Positions 21,903-30,522 of a stretch of 43,214 bases of DNA are shown piece after piece. The position numbers and the translations under genes were made by a program. Numbering within the stretch: position 1 is the first letter of the stretch; every line of letters starts with the position of its first letter. The notes beneath the pieces were generated by a model. The model was not told where the DNA came from and ran no database searches. It saw only the letters and a list, made by a program, of their open reading frames with translations. Origin of the DNA: a virus. The stretch lies in IMG/VR virus record IMGVR_UViG_3300046524_000291, positions 1 to 43,214 of that record. One strand, written 5' to 3'.

Positions 21903-22381
21903 CAGGCGACCGTCGCCGCAGTCGCGGGCGGGTTCGTGACCTTCATCGGGGACACGAACCGCATGACCTCGTTGGAGGCCGGCGCCGTGTTCTGCGGCTC
22001 GCCGCAGGTGATCGGGTAGATCTCAACCTTCTGCCCGGTGGCGTAGGCGGTGGCGTAGGCGACGCCGCGGCGGATTGCGAGGTAGCCGCTGACGCCGTAC
22101 TTGAGCGTCGTGTAGGGCAGGTCCTCCGGGCCGGTGGTGCCGCGCTTGAAAGTCAGCTCCGTGTCGAAGCCCACGCGGCCCACGGTCTTGGTGTCGAAGG
22201 TCGACGCCAGGCTGGACGTGTCGACGTCCGCCGTGGACGGGTCGATCTTCAGCCCGTCCGGGGTGATGCGGGTCGTGAAGTCCTGGCCCGCCGTCAGCTC
22301 GGCCGCGGTCGGCGAGTTGATGTTGGCGATGCTGGCCACCCAGCTCACCTTGGTCATTCCGTCGTTGATCAGGTCGGACAT
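21902..22381 (-). CDS. Major tail (tube) protein (159 aa)
   Basis: Its position between the tail terminator region and the chaperones, and its composition, identify the tube subunit. The sequence is beta-rich with a Thr/Asp-rich middle and KYGVSGYLAIRRGVAYATAYATGQKVEIYPITCGEPQ, followed by a short C-terminal FVSPMKVTNPPATAATVA typical of actinophage tube proteins. The ATG at 22381 has GGAGG four bases upstream. A hairpin followed by six T bases lies right before the ribosome site, possibly to control or protect this abundant message. Confidence 0.82.
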   Translation of the reverse strand: MSDLINDGMTKVSWVASIANINSPTAAELTAGQDFTTRITPDGLKIDPSTADVDTSSLASTFDTKTVGRVGFDTELTFKRGTTGPEDLPYTTLKYGVSGYLAIRRGVAYATAYATGQKVEIYPITCGEPQNTAPASNEVMRFVSPMKVTNPPATAATVA

Positions 22382-22400
22382 GGACCCTCCTCAGGGCATG

Positions 22401-22423
22401 AAAAAAGCCCCGGGCGACGGGGC
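22401..22423 (-). terminator. Intrinsic-terminator-like hairpin ahead of the tail tube gene
   Basis: GCCCCG (22407-22412) pairs with CGGGGC (22418-22423), followed on the minus strand by six T bases (22406-22401). It ends 20 bases before the tail tube ATG at 22381, inside the late operon. Confidence 0.7.
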
Positions 22424-22445
22424 GAACGGGGCGGGGCGGGGAGCG

Positions 22446-22778
22446 TCAGATGACGAGGCTGGCGACGGTGACGCTGGTCGTCGACGAGTAGGTGATCGTC
22501 GCGCTGACACCGTCGGCGAGGGACGCGAAGAGCTTGTTGCTGATCGGGCCGATCATCTTGTCGCCGGTCGTGGCCGGAACGGTGACCACCAGGTCGGCGG
22601 CGGCCTGGCCGTCGACCACTGCCGTGCACGCGATCGTCACGGTCATGCTGGAACCGTTGGTGTTCTTGACGTGCAGGAAGCTGCGGTCTCCGCACGTCAC
22701 CGTCGTCGAGGCGGCGGCAGCCGAGTACGTCGGCGTCGTTCCGGCTCGCGCGATGACCTGCTGTGCAAGCAGTGCCAT
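22446..22778 (-). CDS. Beta-rich structural protein of unknown role (110 aa)
   Basis: The sequence YSAAAASTTVTCGDRSFLHVKNTNGSSMTVTIACTAVVDGQAAADLVVTVPATTGDKMIGPISNKLFASLADGVSATITYSSTTSVTVASLVI reads as a small all-beta domain. In location (between tail terminator and tube genes) and style it resembles head decoration or head-tail accessory proteins. The ATG at 22778 has AAGGAG six bases upstream. An intrinsic terminator follows its stop. Confidence 0.75.
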   Translation of the reverse strand: MALLAQQVIARAGTTPTYSAAAASTTVTCGDRSFLHVKNTNGSSMTVTIACTAVVDGQAAADLVVTVPATTGDKMIGPISNKLFASLADGVSATITYSSTTSVTVASLVI

Positions 22779-22789
22779 GGGACTCTCCT

Positions 22790-23206
22790 TCAGGCGGGTG
22801 TGGAACAGATGCGGTACTGGACGGGCACGTACCAGACCGGTGGGGTGACGTCGTCGTCGCGGGCGACCGGCGGCCCGCCGAGGTCCTCGGGACGCCAGCA
22901 GGACCGCCCCTCGACGGTGATGCCGAAGGCAAGCGCCCACCGGACCCGGCCCGCGACCCACAGCACGCGTTCGACGTCGCCGCCGACGCACGTGATCTGC
23001 ATCGTCGACTCGAAGTCCGTGCGCTCGTCCGCCAGGGACTCGCGCACGGCCATCCCGGGGTCGGGGTAGAGGACGGCGAACTTGTCCGGCGGTGACCAGC
23101 CCGCACCGGTCGGGGTACCGCCGACGTACACCGTCAGGTCGGCGCCCTCCAGCGCCTCCTTGACGGCGTCGAGGTGCGGGAGGACGTCCGGCACGGTGGC
23201 GGTCAC
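22790..23206 (-). CDS. Tail terminator / head-tail joining protein (138 aa)
   Basis: The sequence VLPHLDAVKEALEGADLTVYVGGTPTGAGWSPPDKFAVLYPDPG opens with a helix and a strand-turn motif seen in siphophage tail terminator proteins, which cap the tube before head attachment. A later RTDFESTMQITCVGGDVERVLWVAGRVRWAL fits the same alpha-beta fold. The GTG at 23206 lies four bases after the upstream stop, so re-initiation is likely; no strong ribosome site is seen. Confidence 0.75.
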   Translation of the reverse strand: MTATVPDVLPHLDAVKEALEGADLTVYVGGTPTGAGWSPPDKFAVLYPDPGMAVRESLADERTDFESTMQITCVGGDVERVLWVAGRVRWALAFGITVEGRSCWRPEDLGGPPVARDDDVTPPVWYVPVQYRICSTPA

Positions 23207-23210
23207 CGGG

Positions 23211-23609
23211 TCACCACCACGCCAGGCCGCGCGCGGCCACGACGTCCATCGCCGCCGTGAAGCGCGGCATCTCGGCATCGAGCGCCCGGCCGCCGTCGCG
23301 GTGCGGCGGGTTCTTCACCGACCCGTACTCCAAGATGTTGCCGAGCGCGCCCTGAGGAGCGCCCTTATCCGGGCCGATACGGGCGTCGGTGATGTCCGGG
23401 CCGACCGTCAGCAGGTCGTAGGACACGCTCGCCGGGTAGAGGGGCGCGTGCCGGCCGCTGGACTGCCGGGCGTTCTTGGCCCAGTCGCGCTTCACGTTCA
23501 GCGCGCCCTTGGAGACCGTCGCGCGGGCCTCTCGCCGGACGATCGGGATGCTGCGGGCCAGGTGCAGTTGGAGGCGTCGGACGTCGCCCATGTCGAAGCT
23601 GCTGTCCAT
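23211..23609 (-). CDS. HK97 gp10-like head-tail connector (132 aa)
   Basis: The sequence MGDVRRLQLHLARSIPIVRREARATVSKGALNVKRDWAKNARQSSGRHAPLYPASVSYDL ... NILEYGSVKNPPHRDGGRALDAEMPRFTAAMDVVAARGL follows the gp10-like pattern of a long N-terminal helix, a basic middle and an EYGS turn. It joins the neck. The ATG at 23609 overlaps the previous stop (TGATG). Confidence 0.82.
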   Translation of the reverse strand: MDSSFDMGDVRRLQLHLARSIPIVRREARATVSKGALNVKRDWAKNARQSSGRHAPLYPASVSYDLLTVGPDITDARIGPDKGAPQGALGNILEYGSVKNPPHRDGGRALDAEMPRFTAAMDVVAARGLAWW

Positions 23610-24019
23610 CAGGATCGGTCCTCCGTCTTGATCCGCCAGGCCGTCGCCTGGTCACCGAACGCCGCCCCGATGACCCACAGGACCAGGCCGACCATGCGGG
23701 CGTCGCGTGAGGCCGTCACCTCGATCCGCATGCCGGGCAGGACCCGCACCCCGTCGGGCAGCGGCGCGTCCCAGGGCAGTTCGATCTCGTACTCCAGCAG
23801 GCGCACCTCGCGCTCGCTGGCCTGGGTGTCCTCGCCCGACGCCTGCGCGATGGTCTTCACGCGGGCCATGCCGGTGTAGAGGGCCGTCTGTGCGCCGGGC
23901 GTCGTGGTGCCGGTGGTGCGGTCGAAGGTGTCGTCCGCCTGCGAGTACAGGCGGACGGTGTCCCGCATCCGAGCCTTGGCGGCGATCCGTCCCCCGGCGA
24001 GGGCGCCGTCGACGCTCAC
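23609..24019 (-). CDS. Head-tail connector, DUF6093-like (136 aa)
   Basis: The sequence IAAKARMRDTVRLYSQADDTFDRTTGTTTPGAQTALYTGMARVK, followed by LLEYEIELPWDAPLPDGVRVLPGMRIEVTASRDARMVGLVLWVIGAAFGD, is a small beta-barrel-like protein, a stopper or adaptor in actinophage necks. The GTG at 24019 overlaps the upstream gene's TGA (GTGA). Confidence 0.78.
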   Translation of the reverse strand: MSVDGALAGGRIAAKARMRDTVRLYSQADDTFDRTTGTTTPGAQTALYTGMARVKTIAQASGEDTQASEREVRLLEYEIELPWDAPLPDGVRVLPGMRIEVTASRDARMVGLVLWVIGAAFGDQATAWRIKTEDRS

Positions 24020-24378
24020 GGCGCTGTCTCGCAGGGGACGCCGGGAACGATGCTGAACGCCCTCTTCGCCGGGGGCCGCAGCTCGTCCATCTCGTCGTCG
24101 GACAGGTACACCTCGCCGCGCGAGCGGGATGAGTCGACGGTGTACGAGTAGTCGTCGATGGATTCCTGCCGCTTGCCGTCCGGGTTGGTCAGCACGCGCA
24201 GCACCATCGCGCAGCACACCTTCTTGGAGACGGCGGTGGGTGCCGTCTCGTACTGCGGGAACCGGTCGAGGATCAGGGCGGTCGCGTCCTCCAGGTTCGC
24301 GGTGGCCCGGCGCTCCTCCTCGGCGGTCAGGTCGCGACCGAGCCGGTTCGCCACGTCCTCCAGAGTTGCCAGTGCCAC
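24016..24378 (-). CDS. Head-tail adaptor protein, gp6-like (120 aa)
   Basis: The sequence LATLEDVANRLGRDLTAEEERRATANLEDATALILDRFPQYE, then VSKKVCCAMVLRVLTNPDGKRQESIDDYSYTVDSSRSRGEVYLSDDEMDEL, is the standard actinophage connector that docks under the portal: three helices and a YSYT hairpin. The GTG at 24378 has GGGGAG six bases upstream. Confidence 0.85.
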   Translation of the reverse strand: MALATLEDVANRLGRDLTAEEERRATANLEDATALILDRFPQYETAPTAVSKKVCCAMVLRVLTNPDGKRQESIDDYSYTVDSSRSRGEVYLSDDEMDELRPPAKRAFSIVPGVPCETAP

Positions 24379-24393
24379 CGCCTTCTCCCCTCC

Positions 24394-25587
24394 TTACAGG
24401 CTGGCGACCAGGCCGGTCACCAGGCCGTGCTTGCGCTCGTTGCCGTACTTCAGGCCGACCTCGCCGTAGAGCTGCGTGCGCTCCTTGGCGCCGGTCTTGG
24501 CGAGCGGCTCGGCGAAGAAGTGGCCCTTGCCGGGGGTCTCCAGGTAGACCGGCATGCACTCTTCGAGCGACGCGACCATGATCTTGTGCCGGGGCATGTG
24601 CCGGTCGAGCATGATGTTCAGCACGCCGAAGTCGGTCTGGATCGTCTGGAGGTTGACCCCTCCGACGCTGCGGCTGGTCTCCTGGTACTTGCCGTAGGCG
24701 TTGGCGTAGGCGTCGGTGACGCCCCGCTTCGAGGTCGAGCCGACGACCAGCGTCGCGGTCTCCGACTCCATGATCCCGCCGTTGTCGAAGACGGTCTGGA
24801 GGATGCCGTCGATGACCGCCTTGGTGACGGCGGCCAGCTTGGTGACGTTGGCGGTGCCGTCGGCGCCTGCCAGGTCGATCGCCGCGCCGCCCTTGGTCGC
24901 CGCCAGCTTGAAGGTGTTGGTGGTCGGGGTGACGACGTAGTACGGGGTGTCCGCGCTGACGCCGGTCAGGTTGACGATGGTGTCCAGGGTGACCTGGTCG
25001 TTGAGGATGAGGCCGTGGGCGCTCAGGGTGAATGCGTCCGTGCTGATGGCACCCGCCGCCGAGCCGAGCGCGGCGCCGGCGCTCGCGACGTTGGTGGCGA
25101 TGGCCTGGAGCATGCCCCGGGTGCGGCGGGCCGTCGTGTTGTCGGTCGGCTTCTGGTAGATGCCGTTGATGAACGAGTACTCCACGTCCCGGTTCATCTG
25201 CTTCAGCATCTGCTCGACCTGCCAGTCCAGTTCGTTGCGGACCGGGTTGGTGGCCTCGATGTTCAGGCCGGAGTGCGCGCCGACCGCAGCGAGCTTGGAG
25301 TAGGAGACGCCGACAGTCTCGTGGTGGATCTGGCAGATGTTGTCGACCGACCCGCGCACCCGCTCCTGGTCGTTGGGCGCGTCCTGGCCCTCAAGGGCGG
25401 TGTTCTGGCCCGCGCCGCGAAGGTCGAAGGTCTGCCATTCGAACTCTTTCGCGGTGCTCTGGCCGCCGCCGGTCAGGCCGCCGATCGCGGAGAAGAACGG
25501 GGTGTCGTCCGGCGTCAGCTGATGCAGGATGCCGGTGTAGTTGGGCAGGTTGTACGTCGTGCCCAGGGCGGTGATGCTCCCAGCCAT
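24394..25587 (-). CDS. Major capsid protein, SU10/DUF5309-like (397 aa)
   Basis: The N-terminus SITALGTTYNLPNYTGILHQLTPDDTPFFSAIGGLTGG, then FEWQTFDLRGAGQNTALEGQDAP and RNELDWQVEQMLKQMNRDVEYSFINGIYQ, match the SU10-type (DUF5309) HK97-fold capsid family. A central insertion (about residues 165-250) is Ala/Thr/Val-rich and may form a surface beta domain. A C-terminal GKGHFFAEPLAKTGAKERTQLYGEVGLKYGNERKHGLVTGL closes the fold. The ATG at 25587 follows GGAGG. It is preceded by the scaffold gene. Confidence 0.92.
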   Translation of the reverse strand: MAGSITALGTTYNLPNYTGILHQLTPDDTPFFSAIGGLTGGGQSTAKEFEWQTFDLRGAGQNTALEGQDAPNDQERVRGSVDNICQIHHETVGVSYSKLAAVGAHSGLNIEATNPVRNELDWQVEQMLKQMNRDVEYSFINGIYQKPTDNTTARRTRGMLQAIATNVASAGAALGSAAGAISTDAFTLSAHGLILNDQVTLDTIVNLTGVSADTPYYVVTPTTNTFKLAATKGGAAIDLAGADGTANVTKLAAVTKAVIDGILQTVFDNGGIMESETATLVVGSTSKRGVTDAYANAYGKYQETSRSVGGVNLQTIQTDFGVLNIMLDRHMPRHKIMVASLEECMPVYLETPGKGHFFAEPLAKTGAKERTQLYGEVGLKYGNERKHGLVTGLVASL

Positions 25588-25633
25588 GGGGGCCTCCTAC
25601 GGTGCGGGGCACGGCGTGCGCCTGCCCGGATGG

Positions 25634-26323
25634 TCAGTTCTTGACGTTGGCGAGCTTGCTGTTTTGCAGGGACAGGACCTTGCGCCAGTCCTTGGCCGCC
25701 GTGGCTTCGGCGATCTGCTGGTCGACGGTGCCTGCGCCCGGGTTGCCGCCCGGCCGCGGCCCCTGGGAGGGGTCCGGGAGCGGTGTGCGGGCGCCGTTCG
25801 CCGCCCAGTGCGGCTTCTGGGCGATCAGGTTGTCGAGGGCGGTCGTGATGGCAGCCCGGTCGACCGTGCCGTCCGCCGTGACGAAGTTGCCGCTCTGGAG
25901 GGCGGTCACCGCGTCCTGCGGGTCCTGGAAGCGGCCTGCGGCGAGGGCCTCGACCTGGGAGCTGACTGCGAGCCGGGTGGCCTGATCGGCGCGCTCGGTG
26001 GCGGCCTTCAGGGCGTCCGCCTGCTTCTCCACATCGGTCTTGTCGCGGTCCTCGAACTCCTTGACCTTGGCTGCGTGATCCGCGGCCAGCTTCTCGGCGT
26101 CCTTGGCCCGCTGCTTCCACAGGGCGAGCGCCTTTTCTCCCTCCGGCCCCAGGGCCGGATCGTCCGACGGCGGACCGCCCACAGGTGGCACCGGGGCAGG
26201 CCCGGGCGCCGGCGGTTGCGGGACGGGGGCCGGAGGCGCCGGCGGTGCGGGCGGACCGGCAGGCGGCTGCGGATTGCCCGGAGCCGGGGCCGGTGGGGTG
26301 GTCGGGGCCGGAGGTGTGCTCAT
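25634..26323 (-). CDS. Capsid scaffolding protein (229 aa)
   Basis: The first 55 residues are almost only Pro and Ala (disordered). Next come a charged helical region, EKALALWKQRAKDAEKLAADHAAKVKEFEDRDKTDVEKQADALKAATERADQATRLAVSSQVEALAAG, and a C-terminal TVDQQIAEATAAKDWRKVLSLQNSKL, the helix-turn-helix-like capsid-binding end of siphophage scaffolds. It lies directly before the capsid gene. The ATG at 26323 follows GGGAG. Confidence 0.85.
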   Translation of the reverse strand: MSTPPAPTTPPAPAPGNPQPPAGPPAPPAPPAPVPQPPAPGPAPVPPVGGPPSDDPALGPEGEKALALWKQRAKDAEKLAADHAAKVKEFEDRDKTDVEKQADALKAATERADQATRLAVSSQVEALAAGRFQDPQDAVTALQSGNFVTADGTVDRAAITTALDNLIAQKPHWAANGARTPLPDPSQGPRPGGNPGAGTVDQQIAEATAAKDWRKVLSLQNSKLANVKN

Positions 26324-26370
26324 TGCTACTCCCGTTGCAGGAGGGTGTGACCGTCGGCGTTGCGCCGGGG

Positions 26371-27420
26371 TCAGGTCAGGTAGCCGAAGCGCCGCAGCAT
26401 GGCGAGCGCCTCGTCCCGGCTCTGGGTGAGCCGGAAGATCTCTTCGGGCATCAGGCGGGGCGTCAGCAGGCGGAAGTTCGCGGCCGTCGTCTGCCCGGCC
26501 GCGACCGCGCGTGCCCGCTCCTGCCGGTAGAAGGCGCCGCGCCGGGTTGTGCCCTCTGTCGTGGCCTGCACGCGGCGCCCGTAGGCGGTCATCGTCGTCA
26601 TGCCGCGGCGGGCGTTGACGACCTGCGCCATGTCGGCGCCCTCGCGGATCGCGCGGGCGCCGGCCTCGCCGAAGGCGCGGTCCTGCTCCGCCCTGGACAG
26701 GCTGGTGAAGTAGGCGCGCGGGTCGATGAACCCGGGCGATCCGCTGCCGGGCCGGGTGGTCGGCGAGAACCGGTCCGATCCGAGCCGCCCATGCTGGTGA
26801 CGGGCGATCAGCGTGGTCGGCAGGTGGATGCAGTCACACCGCGGGTGTCTCTGGAACCCTTTGTTCCAGCCGTACTCGGTGCCCGCGAGGATCACGCACC
26901 GGGAGCAGGCGGGCGGCTGCACCACACGGACATAGCCCTGAATGGTGCGGCGCCCGGCCATGGCCACGCTGGTCGCACCGCGTCCGGCATCGGCGACCTG
27001 AGTCGAGGTGATCCGCAACGCGCTCGCCAGGGATCCGCGGAACGCGTCCTCCATGGACTGCCCGGCCAGCATCCGCACTTTCCAGTCGATGACCGGCTGG
27101 TACAGCAGAGAGAGGAGCGGGCGGCCGTCCGAGGCAATGCCCGCGAGCGAGCCCGGGACGACATGGCCGTCGGCAGCCGGGTCGGCGTCCTCGGCGGCCA
27201 GGACGTCGTCAAGGTACGGGTCCGCGAGCCGGGCCGACTGCGTCTGCGCGTCGGTGACGGCGCCCACCAGCAGCGGTGAGAGCTGGCTCCAGGACCCGCT
27301 AATGTCGCCCCGGTCGATCTGCCCCCACAGTGTCTGTACGCGGTTGACGGCGCGGCGCACGACGAGCTGCTGGCGCCGGTACTGCGCGAGCGCGATCGAG
27401 CGCACCAGCGTGTCGGTCAC
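26371..27420 (-). CDS. MuF-like head morphogenesis protein (349 aa)
   Basis: A helical N-terminus (VRSIALAQYRRQQLVVRRAVNRVQTLWGQ) is followed by a MuF-type core with PPACSRCVILAGTEYGWNKGFQRHPRCDCIHLPTTL. The CxxC and HPRCDC pairs are the conserved metal-binding signature of minor capsid proteins next to portals. No ADP-ribosylation or toxin domain is appended. The GTG at 27420 lies just after the portal stop codon. Confidence 0.82.
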   Translation of the reverse strand: MTDTLVRSIALAQYRRQQLVVRRAVNRVQTLWGQIDRGDISGSWSQLSPLLVGAVTDAQTQSARLADPYLDDVLAAEDADPAADGHVVPGSLAGIASDGRPLLSLLYQPVIDWKVRMLAGQSMEDAFRGSLASALRITSTQVADAGRGATSVAMAGRRTIQGYVRVVQPPACSRCVILAGTEYGWNKGFQRHPRCDCIHLPTTLIARHQHGRLGSDRFSPTTRPGSGSPGFIDPRAYFTSLSRAEQDRAFGEAGARAIREGADMAQVVNARRGMTTMTAYGRRVQATTEGTTRRGAFYRQERARAVAAGQTTAANFRLLTPRLMPEEIFRLTQSRDEALAMLRRFGYLT

Positions 27421-27423
27421 GGC

Positions 27424-28857
27424 TTACCCCACGGGCACCGGGTCAGCCGGCGCGATCGTCGGGTCAGCCGGCGCGGGCGGCTCGACCGGAGGCTTCGGCC
27501 CGTACCCGGCGGCGAAGTCGCCGCCCATGGCCCGGTCCAGGGCGCGCTCGTCCATCTCCCGCATCCGGGCCAGTTGTACGGCGGTGTAGCCGAGGTCCTC
27601 GCGGCCCTGCTCGACCGGGATGATGTCGGCCTGCACCAGCTTCACCGTGGCGTCCGCCTTCTGTGCGAACGTCGGCGTGGCCGGGTCCCGCCACAGCGTT
27701 TCCAGGCGCAGCAGGCGAGGGTCCCAGTCGCCTTCGATGATCCGCATGACCAGACGGTTCATCCGTTCGTGACCGGCCTCGAAGGGCTTCTGTGTGCGCT
27801 CGCACCGCTTGACCAGCCGGGTCTCGCGCGAGCGGATCGCGTCGGCCGAGGCGGCATCGTCTGCGCTGAGGCCCAGATAGTTCGGCGGCAGGGCGGCGAG
27901 CGCGGCGACCATCCGGGCGAGGAACTCGATCGTCCCGGTGAAGTTGGCCAGGTCGGCGGCCGGGAACTGGACGACGTCGGCGCCGTCTTCCTTGCGGGTC
28001 TTCGACGTCGACCAGATGCGGCCCGCCAGCCGCGACCACACCGACAGTTGCTTGCCGTTGACGTCGACGAAGTCTTCCTCGTCGAAGCCGAAAGCGGCCC
28101 GACGGGGGAGGGCGTGGAACTCAGCGCCCACCATCAGGTCGGTGGCCATCTTGCAGGCCGCGTCCGAGACCGGCAGAACTGCCTTCAGCCCTGACTGGCC
28201 ACCAGGGACCAAGAGTCGAGCGCGGTTGGCCAGCACCGCGACGAGCGGTTCACCAACCCCGTGGTCGTCGCGGTCGATGACCGTCCAGGTGCCGGGTCCG
28301 CCGGACTTGAAATGCACCGTGGCGTTGGGCCGGTACAGGGTGGCGTACCGGTCGCGTACGGCCGAGGTGAGGGGGTCGATCTCGTTGTACCGCTTCAGGG
28401 CGGCTCGGATCTCGCGGGTCGCCGGGTCGAAGTCGGCGTACATCTGGAGCGGTGACTCTGCCGTCACCAGCGGGGTGGTGGGATCCTTCGGGTTCGACCC
28501 GACGACGAGGAAGGACCGTTTCATGACGAGCGCGTCGGTGTGGGCCTGCTGGCTCTTCTCGTCCATGCCGTTGGCCTGCCAGATCCGCCACAGCTCGTCA
28601 CTGGCAGAGTCCGTGTCCGGGTACCGGAAGCCCTCGACGTCGAGCCGCTCTTCGATCGCGTCAATGACCAACTGCGGCCAGTTGATGACGACTTGGCGGA
28701 TCTGCTCGCCGATCTCCTTCAGCAGTTCCGGGTGCATGTAGGAGAGCGGCTGTGTGCCCTCGTAGTACGCGTTGTACTCCTGGAGTTCCTGCAGCTCGAA
28801 GTCGTGGCTGCGTGAGAGGTAGGTTGCCCAGTCCTCTTCGCTCAGGTTCAGGTCCAC
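27424..28857 (-). CDS. Portal protein, SPP1 gp6-like (477 aa)
   Basis: Forms the dodecameric DNA channel at the capsid vertex. ELQEYNAYYEGTQPLSYMHPE near residues 22-42 is the classic N-terminal portal motif. It is followed by INWPQLVIDAIEERLDVEGFRY, a beta-rich wing, and an ALAALPPNYLGLSADDAASADAIRSRETRLVKRCERTQKPFEAGHERMNRLV stem-helix region. The C-terminus is Pro/Ala-rich. The GTG at 28857 has GAGGAG six bases upstream. Confidence 0.92.
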   Translation of the reverse strand: MDLNLSEEDWATYLSRSHDFELQELQEYNAYYEGTQPLSYMHPELLKEIGEQIRQVVINWPQLVIDAIEERLDVEGFRYPDTDSASDELWRIWQANGMDEKSQQAHTDALVMKRSFLVVGSNPKDPTTPLVTAESPLQMYADFDPATREIRAALKRYNEIDPLTSAVRDRYATLYRPNATVHFKSGGPGTWTVIDRDDHGVGEPLVAVLANRARLLVPGGQSGLKAVLPVSDAACKMATDLMVGAEFHALPRRAAFGFDEEDFVDVNGKQLSVWSRLAGRIWSTSKTRKEDGADVVQFPAADLANFTGTIEFLARMVAALAALPPNYLGLSADDAASADAIRSRETRLVKRCERTQKPFEAGHERMNRLVMRIIEGDWDPRLLRLETLWRDPATPTFAQKADATVKLVQADIIPVEQGREDLGYTAVQLARMREMDERALDRAMGGDFAAGYGPKPPVEPPAPADPTIAPADPVPVG

Positions 28858-28869
28858 CGGTCGCTCCTC

Positions 28870-30519
28870 TCACATCACGACCATGGAGGCCTTCTTCTTC
28901 GGCTTGTTCTGGCCCGCGGCGATGGCGTCCAGGTACGCCTCCCAGGACAGGCACCCGGCCATCGCGCCGTCCATGGACAGCGGGCTCTGGTGACGCTCTT
29001 TCTCGATGACCCACAGCGGCTGGCCCTGCTCGTCCAGCATCTTGAGGATCTTCCGGCGGGCGTTGCCTACGTGCCGGGCAAGCACTGCATCGCCGGAGTG
29101 GGTAAGGGCGCCGGACTGCATGGCGCCCTTGTATGCCTTCAGCGAGTACGCCATGGCCTTCAGCCGGTTCGTCCACCACTCGGTGACCCGCTTGTCACCC
29201 CAGCGGCCTTTCCAGAGGCTGATCATTCCCTCCCAGTACGGAGGGTCTGCGTACAGGCGGACGACGTCCCACGTGGCGAACGCGTTCACCAGGACGGCGT
29301 CGACCTCGTCCTCGGGGCACTTCCAGCCCGGGCCGCCGGGGTCGTTGGCTCCGGGCGGGCACTCCCAGATGCCCAGCGGCCACTGGAAGCCGGTCGCGAG
29401 GTGTGTTGCGACCAGCGCGGTGGCGTCCCGGAACTGGGCGCCATCGAAGCCGATTGTGATCCGGTCGCCCTTGGGCGGCAACGGCAGGTCAGGCCGGGCC
29501 AGTTCCGTCCACCGCTCGACCGAGAACGCCTGACGGCCCGCCTGCACCCGCCGGTTGAGCCACACGCGCTCCCAGTACGCCCGGTCGGTGTCCGGGGCGT
29601 TGTACAGGGCGACGATCGCGTCGACCTGGCCCTCGAAGTCGGGCCAGGCCGCGATGGACGGGCCGGACGCTTCTCGGACCGCTGCACGGATCTGCGGCTC
29701 GTCCGAGAGGTCCTCGTCCACGCGGGGGGCTGCCTCGCGGTGGAAGAAGAACAGCGTCCGGTCCTTCGATTTGCCCGCCACGATCAGCTCGGCGAACTCG
29801 TGCGTGCCCTGCGCCACACTGTCCTCGCCGGGTGTGTACGTGGTCGTGGTCTCCAGCGACCACGGATCGAACAGCATGATCTTCGGGATGTTCGCCAGCA
29901 TCGTCTGGTGCGCTTCCTTGTGCCGCGGCAGCGTGAAGCGGTGGGTCTCGTCGAAGTGCTGGAACGTCGTGCGCGCGCCGTCCCTGCTGTCCGGGGAGGA
30001 CGCGAGCGGCACGGCCTTGCCGGAGCCGCCCCACCGCATGATGCGGTCTAGGCCGGGATCGAACAGGTCGCCGTCCGGCCCTTCCACGATCATCACGTAC
30101 AGGGCGGCGTAGGCCAGTTCCTCCGTCTGCTCCTCGGTGTACGCCACCATCGGGATGTACGGGTCGGAGACCGGCACGCCCACGGGATCGCCGTTCGCGT
30201 CGAACCCGTCGCAGCGCACCGGGCCATCCGGGTGCAGCTCGGCGAACGCCACCGCGGCGGCGAGCTCCGTCTTGGCCGTGCCCTTGCGGACGCTCAGGCC
30301 GACCCGTTTGAAGCGCCGCTTCCCCGCTCGGGGATGGCCCTGCGGGTACACCTCGTACCAGCGGTAGATGAGCGCGCGTTTCTCCGGATCGAGGACGTAG
30401 GGGCGTCCGCGCAGGGCGCCCGGTCCGTGCACGGCCCGTTCCTCGACCAGGTCGCACACCTGCGGTCCCAGCGTCGGCCACGGCTCCGTGTCCGGGGCTG
30501 GGACCATCAGGACGCCCAC
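28870..30519 (-). CDS. terL: Terminase large subunit (549 aa)
   Basis: The packaging motor and genome-cutting nuclease. The ATPase has a Walker A-like SVRKGTAKTE (about residues 76-85) and Walker B FQHFDETH (Asp190, Glu191). The RNase H-like nuclease has acidic residues in IGFDGAQFRDATA (Asp359), LYADPPYW (Asp425) and SMDGAMAG (Asp517). The GTG at 30519 has GGAG six bases upstream, and the stop of the small subunit lies in the ribosome site. The full length for the family argues that packaging is functional. Confidence 0.95.
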   Translation of the reverse strand: MGVLMVPAPDTEPWPTLGPQVCDLVEERAVHGPGALRGRPYVLDPEKRALIYRWYEVYPQGHPRAGKRRFKRVGLSVRKGTAKTELAAAVAFAELHPDGPVRCDGFDANGDPVGVPVSDPYIPMVAYTEEQTEELAYAALYVMIVEGPDGDLFDPGLDRIMRWGGSGKAVPLASSPDSRDGARTTFQHFDETHRFTLPRHKEAHQTMLANIPKIMLFDPWSLETTTTYTPGEDSVAQGTHEFAELIVAGKSKDRTLFFFHREAAPRVDEDLSDEPQIRAAVREASGPSIAAWPDFEGQVDAIVALYNAPDTDRAYWERVWLNRRVQAGRQAFSVERWTELARPDLPLPPKGDRITIGFDGAQFRDATALVATHLATGFQWPLGIWECPPGANDPGGPGWKCPEDEVDAVLVNAFATWDVVRLYADPPYWEGMISLWKGRWGDKRVTEWWTNRLKAMAYSLKAYKGAMQSGALTHSGDAVLARHVGNARRKILKMLDEQGQPLWVIEKERHQSPLSMDGAMAGCLSWEAYLDAIAAGQNKPKKKASMVVM

Positions 30520-30522
30520 GGT

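Noticed and set aside
26371-27420. ADP-ribosyltransferase or other toxin fused to the MuF-like protein
   Set aside because: The protein ends soon after the MuF core; no extra C-terminal domain or toxin motif is visible.
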